A stretch of 64,000 nucleotides of DNA from Mesobacillus boroniphilus. GTDB taxonomy: Bacteria; Bacillota; Bacilli; Bacillales; Cytobacillaceae. The notes beneath the pieces were generated by a model. That model saw only the letters and a program-made list of their open reading frames with translations. It was not told the DNA's origin and searched no databases. How positions within the stretch are numbered: the first letter of the stretch is position 1; each line of letters starts with the position of its first letter. A program made the position numbers and the translations under genes. The DNA is taken from positions 1 through 64,000 of the forward strand of contig NZ_QTKX01000004.1 in assembly GCF_018424685.1 (NCBI RefSeq), written 5' to 3'. Of this stretch, positions 58,631 to 64,000 are shown in pieces.

Positions 58631-59592
58631 ATCGCATCCATCACCATCGTTTTGAAGCTCTGGTCGAAGATATCAGCAAGGTGCTCTGGCACAGTCAGAT
58701 AAACGAGTCCATTGCCTTCCAGCTTTGGCGAGTTACCGAGCGGCACAGTCCGCTTGACCAGTTGCGCATACAATTCGGGTTCTGTCAGCTCTCGCTCAAA
58801 TTGGGCTTTTGCAAGAGTCTTGATCAATGCCAGGGCACCGGATACGTGCGGAGCAGCCATCGAAGTTCCGCTCAAGGTCGCATATTTTCCATTTAGATAG
58901 GTAGAAGTGATGCGCTCACCCGGAGCCACGACATCAATTTCATTATGTGAGTTGGTAAAATCGGATGAACCTCTTTCAAGGTTCACTGCTCCAACACTGA
59001 TGACTTCGTTATAAGCACCAGGGTAAGCAAATTCATTAGTAGAATCGTCGCCATCACCTTCATTGCCAGCGGCACATACTACAAGGATATTCTTATTAAC
59101 AGCGGCTTGTATTGCCTCATGCAATTCAGGAACATCAGCTGGCCCTCCCAGCGACATCGAGATAATGTCTACTTCCTGCTCAATGGCATAGAGAATTCCG
59201 TTGATAATCCATTCATATTTGCCAGAACCAGCCTTATTCAACACTTTTACAATCAAAAGACCCGCCTCTGGCGCGACACCGATAACGCCTGACTCATTTT
59301 CCTGTGCGGCAATCGTGCCTGCGACGTGTGTACCGTGGCCATTATAGTCATTATAAAGATCAGGGTTGCCGCGGTCATCATCTGTAAAATTCCTGCCGCC
59401 GATAATTCGGTCCTTTAAATCAGGGTGTGTTGTTTCACAGCCAGTATCCAAAACAGCAACCTTCATTCCATTTCCTTTTGTTTCGTTCCAAAGCTTGGGT
59501 GCCTGGATTAGCTCAACGCCTTTTGGCACCTCTTTGATTTCCTCTGCTTCATCAATTACAGTATAAGGAATAACACGAACACCTTGCTCCAT
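58627..59592 (-). CDS. ispA: Intracellular subtilisin-like serine protease (IspA type)
   Basis: Intracellular subtilisins act in the cytoplasm in stationary phase and sporulation. The 321-residue protein has the S8 catalytic triad Asp49 (VLDTGC), His86 (NGHGTHVAG) and Ser244 (GTSMAAPH), with oxyanion Asn177. It has no signal peptide. A short N-terminal prosegment holds VIPY at 7-10, equivalent to the LIPY motif that blocks the active site until cleavage. CTAAGGAGGGAAAG precedes the ATG. A minus-strand TATAAT lies at 59638-59643 with a poor -35. The nuclease gene overlaps its stop. B. subtilis ispA lies at another locus. Confidence 0.95.
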   Translation of the reverse strand: MEQGVRVIPYTVIDEAEEIKEVPKGVELIQAPKLWNETKGNGMKVAVLDTGCETTHPDLKDRIIGGRNFTDDDRGNPDLYNDYNGHGTHVAGTIAAQENESGVIGVAPEAGLLIVKVLNKAGSGKYEWIINGILYAIEQEVDIISMSLGGPADVPELHEAIQAAVNKNILVVCAAGNEGDGDDSTNEFAYPGAYNEVISVGAVNLERGSSDFTNSHNEIDVVAPGERITSTYLNGKYATLSGTSMAAPHVSGALALIKTLAKAQFERELTEPELYAQLVKRTVPLGNSPKLEGNGLVYLTVPEHLADIFDQSFKTMVMDAI

Positions 59593-59850
59593 TTCTTTCC
59601 CTCCTTAGAGATAAAATTGAAGCGAGTTCTAGTTGTAATTATAAGTCTAACAATTCTGACTATTTTTTAACAGTACCGTTAGTAGTGTATTTACTAGAAA
59701 TGACTATCCATAATTAGGCATTTCATCCTAATGTTAATACCGTGATTTTATTCTGTAAACGTCTGAGAAAACTGGAAAAGGAATCGTCCGTGGATATTGC
59801 ATTACACCCTTCCGTAGGTTAAACACTACTTCCTAAGGGGTGAGATTACT

Positions 59851-60294
59851 TTGAACGTCGTTACGACATTTATAGATAAAAGAAAACAAAAACAGGTGAA
59901 ATATGAGCGATCGATGCTCCGTGAATTATCAATTAACATCCTGCAAACCAGGGTGAAACAATATTTCGGCTCATCAAGGCTGACCTCGAATCTCATCATG
60001 AATTCAGGAATCGAAGAAGCTTGCTACGATGTAGCTATAGAAGCATATTTACTGGGTGCCAAGTTCAGCCGTTTTGGATACTTCGGTGAACCAATAGAGG
60101 CCGTTAAGCCCCGCTGTGAAAAAGAAGAGCGGCATTTGATTGACACCTTATATAACTTTTTCCTTTTCTGGGGAAAGGGTGAAGAAGGAGTCGGTTCAGA
60201 AGAGCTTTATTATTTGTGCGAACAGTATGTTGACAGCTGGTGGAGAGAAGGATTCATGAAGGGTGAAAAGAAATATAAGATGAGACTGCATTAA
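59851..60294 (+). CDS. ybaK: YbaK, DUF2521 protein
   Basis: A 147-residue protein matching B. subtilis YbaK, conserved before cwlD in Bacillaceae. It begins (M)NVVTTFIDKRKQKQVKYERSMLRELS from a TTG codon with AAGGGGTGAGATTAC in front. There is no signal peptide or membrane span. The middle has ACYDVAIEAYLLGAKFSRFGY and a tail rich in aromatic and charged residues. Function unknown; a sporulation link is inferred only from the neighbour. The 258-bp gap to ispA is shared by divergent promoters. Confidence 0.87.
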   Translation: MNVVTTFIDKRKQKQVKYERSMLRELSINILQTRVKQYFGSSRLTSNLIMNSGIEEACYDVAIEAYLLGAKFSRFGYFGEPIEAVKPRCEKEERHLIDTLYNFFLFWGKGEEGVGSEELYYLCEQYVDSWWREGFMKGEKKYKMRLH

Positions 60295-60370
60295 CAGCAA
60301 TTGTTCTAAACCGCCGACCTGTCCCATATAGTTTATTATCAGGGACTAGCTGGGAAGGATGGTTTAGAAC

Positions 60371-61087
60371 ATGCTGAAGAAATTTAAAATAGTTTTATTT
60401 GCAGCCGGCCTTGCCGTGCTGTTCCTTATACTGCAGTATGATTTTACCGAGAATGATTCTTGGGAATCATGGAACCTGCCGCTTTCGGGGAAAATCATCT
60501 ATCTTGACCCAGGACATGGAGGGGTAGACCCGGGGGCAGGGGAAGAAGAACCATTTGAAAAAGATATCGCGCTTAATGTTTCCTTGAAGTTGCGGGATTA
60601 CCTCCAGCAGCAAGGAGCCCTCGTCATCATGACGCGCGAAAAAGATATAGACCTCGCGGATAAAGGCCTCAAGGGCTACAGTAAGCGAAAGGTCCAGGAT
60701 TTAAAAAGACGCCTGGATTTGATTAACGAGTCCGAGGCCGATTTTTTTGCAACGATACACTTGAATGCAATCCCATCATCAAAATGGAAGGGAGCGCAGA
60801 CGTTCTACGCTACAAATTACAAAGAAAACAAACGAGCCGCCAAACTAATCCAGGACGAATTACGACGAAACCTTCAAAATACAGATCGGGATGCAAAGGC
60901 GGCGAACAGTATCTATTTATTGAAGCATACCAATAAACCCGGAGTTTTGGTCGAAATAGGGTTTTTATCCAATCCTCAGGAAGCCGCAAACTTGAGAGAT
61001 GAAGCTTATCAGGAGAAAGTAGCTGCCTCCATTTACGACGGCATGCTCCGATACTTTACAGATGAACAGAAATTTTGGGAAAAATAA
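60371..61087 (+). CDS. cwlD: CwlD, germination-specific N-acetylmuramoyl-L-alanine amidase
   Basis: CwlD removes peptide side chains from spore cortex peptidoglycan as the first step in making muramic-delta-lactam. The 238-residue protein has an N-terminal hydrophobic anchor (about 6-22) and an Amidase_3 domain with zinc ligands His49, Glu63 and His130 (YLDPGHGGVDPG, ATIHLNA) and catalytic Glu195 (LVEIGFLSN). GGGAAGGATGG precedes the ATG. It lies 76 bp after ybaK. Confidence 0.95.
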   Translation: MLKKFKIVLFAAGLAVLFLILQYDFTENDSWESWNLPLSGKIIYLDPGHGGVDPGAGEEEPFEKDIALNVSLKLRDYLQQQGALVIMTREKDIDLADKGLKGYSKRKVQDLKRRLDLINESEADFFATIHLNAIPSSKWKGAQTFYATNYKENKRAAKLIQDELRRNLQNTDRDAKAANSIYLLKHTNKPGVLVEIGFLSNPQEAANLRDEAYQEKVAASIYDGMLRYFTDEQKFWEK

Positions 61088-61113
61088 AGAAGGGTCCTGG
61101 ATCCTTCTTTTCT
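61086..61113 (+). terminator. Terminator after cwlD
   Basis: AAAGAAGGGTCC and GGATCCTTCTTTT pair over a very short loop and end in T. Confidence 0.75.
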
Positions 61114-61117
61114 TTAT

Positions 61118-61293
61118 TGTTTAGGAAATTATAAAATTATTTAGTTGTGGATAACTACATGTAGGGTTCTTAATCCAGCTCCAGCGCCTAGCCCCTCGAG
61201 TCGCTTCGGTCCACCCAATGAAGTCGAAGAACGACTTCACCGGCCGGCCCTCCAGCGCTTGTCGGGGCTGAACGAGGCGCTTGCGCTTTTTGT
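61118..61293 (+). repeat. Dispersed repeat copy R6 with DnaA-box flank
   Basis: A full copy (61171-61293) with CAGCGCCTAGCCCCTCGAG, GAAGTC/GACTTC and TTGTCGGGGCTGA parts. The left flank (61118-61170) is nearly the same as that of R5 at 56149 and carries the same perfect DnaA box (TGTGGATAA, 61146-61154); the right end CTTTTTGTTCTG is shared too. Both units begin just after a terminator. Confidence 0.9.
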
Positions 61294-61402
61294 TCTGGTG
61301 AAAAAATCTTTCAGAAATGTGTGATAGGTTTAACACTTAGGTATTTTATCAATATGTTATACTGTCTTTAGAGATAAAATATTTACAGAGGAAGGTGTCA
61401 TT

Positions 61403-62458
61403 ATGTTAACTGAAGCTAAGGTGCGTGAAAGTTTAAAGGACCTTAAAGAACCATTTTTACATAAAACACTCGAAGAGATAAATGCAATCGAAGAAATCAA
61501 GATTAAAGAAGAGAAGAACCATGTAAGCGTTAAAATTGCCATCGCAAAAACAGGTACTGCAGAACAACTGCAGCTACAAACGGAAATTGTCAATATTTTA
61601 AAAAGCGCTGGAGCGGCATCTGTGGGCTTGCGATTCTCTGAACTGCCAGCAGAAGCTCTTTCAAAATTCCAGACAGCGGCTCCTGAAGAAGAGGAAGGCC
61701 TGCTATCTCCTAATAGCCAAACAACGTTCATTGCAATCGCGAGCGGAAAAGGTGGGGTAGGGAAATCTACTGTATCCGTGAACCTTGCAGTATCTCTTGC
61801 CCGTTTAGGCAAGAAAGTTGGACTTGTTGATGCGGATATCTACGGTTTCAGTGTTCCTGACATGATGGGCATCACGAAACGTCCGGTTGTAAGAGGAGAA
61901 AGAATCATCCCAGTTGAAAGACATGGAGTAAAAGTCATCTCTATGGGATTCTTTGTGGAAGATAACGCACCAATCATCTGGCGCGGACCGATGCTCGGCA
62001 AAATGCTGAACAGCTTCTTCAATGAAGTAGAGTGGGGAGAGCTGGATTATCTCCTATTGGACTTGCCACCAGGAACAGGGGATGTAGCATTGGATGTACA
62101 CACCATGCTGCCATCATGTAAAGAAATCATTGTTACTACACCTCATCCAACGGCGGCATTCGTTGCGGCGCGTGCAGGTGCGATGGCGCTTCGAACAGAA
62201 CATGAAATCCTTGGTGTCATTGAAAACATGTCTTACTTTGAAAGCAAGCTGACTGAGGAAAAAGAATATGTATTTGGACAAGGCGGCGGCGATAAATTGG
62301 CGGACGAGCTTAATACCAAGCTGTTAGGCAAACTTCCATTAGGCCAGCCAACCTGGAATGAAGAAGACTTCGCACCATCCATTTATCAGGAAGACGATAA
62401 AATTGGCGCTATTTATACGAATATTGCCCAGCAAGTTATCCAAATGCTTGGGAAGTAA
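61403..62458 (+). CDS. salA: SalA, Mrp/NBP35-family P-loop ATPase
   Basis: In B. subtilis SalA represses scoC and so favours extracellular protease production; wider Mrp proteins carry iron-sulfur clusters. The 351-residue protein has an N-terminal DUF59/MIP18-like domain (about 1-90) and a ParA/Mrp ATPase domain with P-loop GKGGVGKS at 115-122, DADIYGFSVPDMMG and DLPPGTGDVALD. The CxxC cluster motif of many Mrp proteins is not evident. GAGGAAGGTGTCATT precedes the ATG. A TTATACTG at about 61358-61365 may be its -10. Confidence 0.93.
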   Translation: MLTEAKVRESLKDLKEPFLHKTLEEINAIEEIKIKEEKNHVSVKIAIAKTGTAEQLQLQTEIVNILKSAGAASVGLRFSELPAEALSKFQTAAPEEEEGLLSPNSQTTFIAIASGKGGVGKSTVSVNLAVSLARLGKKVGLVDADIYGFSVPDMMGITKRPVVRGERIIPVERHGVKVISMGFFVEDNAPIIWRGPMLGKMLNSFFNEVEWGELDYLLLDLPPGTGDVALDVHTMLPSCKEIIVTTPHPTAAFVAARAGAMALRTEHEILGVIENMSYFESKLTEEKEYVFGQGGGDKLADELNTKLLGKLPLGQPTWNEEDFAPSIYQEDDKIGAIYTNIAQQVIQMLGK

Positions 62459-62620
62459 GAAAAGCGCAAGCGCCTTGGTCAGCCCTGGAGCTAGACAATT
62501 CTCGAAGTAAATTTATACTTTCTTATTCGGTAATAAAACGAGCCTCTCCATAACAGGAGAGGCTCGTTAATTATTTTTAAAATATCCAGCTCGATCGCTT
62601 TCGGGGCTGACAAAAGGCCT
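62459..62620. repeat. Repeat remnants around a bidirectional terminator
   Basis: 62460-62496 (GCGCAAGCGCCTTGG to GGAGCTAGACA) is an inverted, shortened remnant of the repeat family, and 62583-62611 (TATCCAGCTCGATCGC, TTTCGGGGCTGAC) is a forward one. Between them, 62538-62570 is ACGAGCCTCTCC / GGAGAGGCTCGT with T tracts on both strands, a terminator serving salA and gerD, which converge. Confidence 0.75.
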
Positions 62621-62628
62621 GTCCTTAT

Positions 62629-63270
62629 TTATTGACCTCCAGAACCGCCGCCTGATTCTTCGCCGCCACCGCCACCAGAACCACCGCCGCCTTCTTCGGA
62701 GTCTCCTTCAGACTTTTGGGTTGGCATTTCCTCAGCGGCTTTGACAATCAATGCCTGCAGTTTCGCTTTGAATAATGGGCTTTCAAAAGTTTCGGTCATG
62801 ACTTTTTGCAAATGTTCCCGGTATTCTTTGCTTTTTAGCAATGTGGTCAATTCTTTTTCAAGTTCCGGGTCTTTCATTACCTCCATCATCATGCCCTTGT
62901 ATTCTGGGTCCTTCATCAAATCCTTTAACAGCTTTTCATTTTCCTTCTTCATGCTTTTTGCAACGCTCTCAGCGAATTTTGGATCCTCAAAGGATTTTTT
63001 CCAAAACTCCATGCCTTTTTCGGAGGTCAGAGTTTTTTCAACTGTATCAATTACGACCGGCTGGTCCATTATTAACTTTTCTTTCATGCCATCGTCACCC
63101 ATGACTTCCTGAATCGCTTTTTTGCCATCGTCAGTCTTCAGGATGTCGACAACCATTTTCTTTGTTTCCTCATAATCGACTTGCCCCCCTGCTGACTCGG
63201 CTGGAGCAGCGCAGCCGGCAGCTAAAAGTAAAAAGGTTGCAGGGAGTATAAATTTCATGATCTTTTTCAT
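62629..63270 (-). CDS. gerD: GerD, spore germination lipoprotein
   Basis: GerD scaffolds germinant receptors into a cluster in the spore inner membrane. The 213-residue protein has a lipoprotein signal (LLLAAGC, lipid Cys20) and a long helical body of charged repeats, including LLKDLMKDPEYKGMMMEVMKDPE. It ends in a Gly/Ser/Glu-rich tail (EEGGGGSGGGGGEESGGG), which makes it longer than the 185-residue B. subtilis protein. The ATG at 63270 (MKKIMKFILPATF) follows AAAGGGGAATGG; the 36 upstream codons run into the promoter. A perfect sigma-G site lies upstream. Confidence 0.94.
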   Translation of the reverse strand: MKKIMKFILPATFLLLAAGCAAPAESAGGQVDYEETKKMVVDILKTDDGKKAIQEVMGDDGMKEKLIMDQPVVIDTVEKTLTSEKGMEFWKKSFEDPKFAESVAKSMKKENEKLLKDLMKDPEYKGMMMEVMKDPELEKELTTLLKSKEYREHLQKVMTETFESPLFKAKLQALIVKAAEEMPTQKSEGDSEEGGGGSGGGGGEESGGGSGGQ

Positions 63271-63305
63271 CTTCCATTCCCCTTTCACATAGACAGCCCT
63301 AATTT

Positions 63306-63335
63306 TAGGATGAGTAAAATGACAAATTGTTATAC
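63306..63335 (-). promoter_or_regulatory. Sigma-G promoter of gerD
   Basis: Read on the minus strand: GTATA, an 18-nt spacer, CATCCTA. This fits the forespore sigma-G consensus (GHATR, 18, CATNHTA) at every position and lies 36 bp before the gerD ATG. B. subtilis gerD is known to be sigma-G dependent. Confidence 0.88.
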
Positions 63336-63418
63336 ACGAATAACGACACCTAGATTTTTCAAACCCGCATTGGTACAATCAAATGGTGAAGTTTAATTTT
63401 CTTTTGGGGGAAAAAATC

Positions 63419-64000
63419 GTGACAAGCCGTAATTGGGTACATTTATTTCTCACCACCCTGGTTGTTGGAGCGGTGACAACTGCTGTGGTTGGTTTTATTG
63501 TCCGCTGGGATGAATTCCAGCAACTATTAAGTGATTTTAACATTCTTGAATTCCTTTCAATTTTAGTATGGCTAATGGGTGTGGGTCTTATATTTAGTAT
63601 TCTTAGCCAAATGGGTTTCTTTGCGTATTTAACCGTTCACCGTTTTGGTCTTGGAATTTTCAAATCTCTATGGAATGCCGTACAAATCCTGTTGATCGCC
63701 TTTGTATTGTTTGACCTCGTTTATTTGCGCTATAACGCATTTGCGGAAAGCGGAGAGAGCCTCATGTCATATATAGGCCTTGCGGTAATAGTCCTGGTCA
63801 CTGGACTCATTGTGTCTTTTCTGAAGGTAAAGCAAACCAATAAAGAAGCTTTTATCCCAGCTTTATTTTTCATGATTGTCGTAACGGTGATTGAATGGGT
63901 GCCGGTTTTAAGGGTTAACGAACATAGCTGGCTTTATCTCATGCTATTTCCATTATTAGCATGCAATGCCTATCAGCTGTTAGTTTTGCAAAGGCTTAAC
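63419..64000 (+). CDS. kbaA: KbaA, KinB-signalling membrane protein (3' end beyond window)
   Basis: KbaA is needed for activation of the sporulation kinase KinB. The 194 visible residues begin (M)TSRNWVHLFLTTLVVGAVTT from a GTG, with TTTTGGGGGAAAAAATC before it, and have about six membrane spans. The SQMGFFAYLTVHRFGLGIFKSLWN and MIVVTVIEWVP blocks match B. subtilis KbaA (198 residues). The stop codon is not reached, so only a few residues are missing. Start of transcription may use TACAAT at 63374. Confidence 0.94.
   Translation, partial: MTSRNWVHLFLTTLVVGAVTTAVVGFIVRWDEFQQLLSDFNILEFLSILVWLMGVGLIFSILSQMGFFAYLTVHRFGLGIFKSLWNAVQILLIAFVLFDLVYLRYNAFAESGESLMSYIGLAVIVLVTGLIVSFLKVKQTNKEAFIPALFFMIVVTVIEWVPVLRVNEHSWLYLMLFPLLACNAYQLLVLQRLN

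Noticed and set aside
56149..61293. Genomic island or prophage at the protease-nuclease block
   Set aside because: No integrase, tRNA target or direct repeat bounds it; the shared repeat units at either side are a separate dispersed family, although recombination between them cannot be excluded.

Overview
The window is about 64 kb of a low-to-moderate GC Gram-positive, spore-forming Bacillaceae chromosome. Gene order and protein sequences follow the Bacillus subtilis region from ctsR to kbaA closely. Spore genes (sigH, cwlD, gerD, kbaA), AGGAGG-type ribosome binding sites and frequent GTG/TTG starts support this. The dispersed repeat family suggests a Mesobacillus/Cytobacillus-like genus; that placement is inference.

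Layout. 1-1247: the end of an rRNA operon (5S rRNA), a small membrane protein and the stress-promoter region. 1248-5813: the ctsR-mcsA-mcsB-clpC heat-shock operon. 5814-18232: radA, disA, yacL, ispD, ispF, gltX, a T-box-controlled cysE-cysS-mrnC-rlmB-rae1 run, and sigH. 18313-35835: rpmG-secE-nusG, rplK-rplA, the L10-leader operon rplJ-rplL, rsmC, rpoB-rpoC, and rplGB-rpsL-rpsG-fusA-tuf. 36324-51410: the S10-spc-alpha cluster from rpsJ to rplQ, including secY, adk, map, infA and rpoA. 51430-56150: ecfA1-ecfA2-ecfT-truA, then the L13-leader operon rplM-rpsI. 56150-59592: an accessory block on the minus strand, made of a repeat-rich spacer, a very acidic unknown protein, and an overlapping pair coding for an EndoI-family nuclease and an intracellular subtilisin. 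59851-64000: ybaK, cwlD, salA, gerD (minus strand) and kbaA, cut by the window end.

The genes are mainly translation, transcription and protein quality control, joined by regulatory RNA (T-box, L10 leader, L13 leader, a probable S10 leader) and sigma-factor sites (sigma-A, a sigma-B site before ctsR, a sigma-G site before gerD).

The unusual content lies between and after the core genes. An approximately 120-bp structured repeat family has entered ribosomal and RNA-polymerase gene clusters. One copy is nested in another, and two copies share a longer flank with a perfect DnaA box. An eight-unit 20/21-bp phased tandem repeat lies beside them. The protease-nuclease pair, both without signal peptides and joined by a 4-bp overlap, is the best candidate here for an undescribed functional module.
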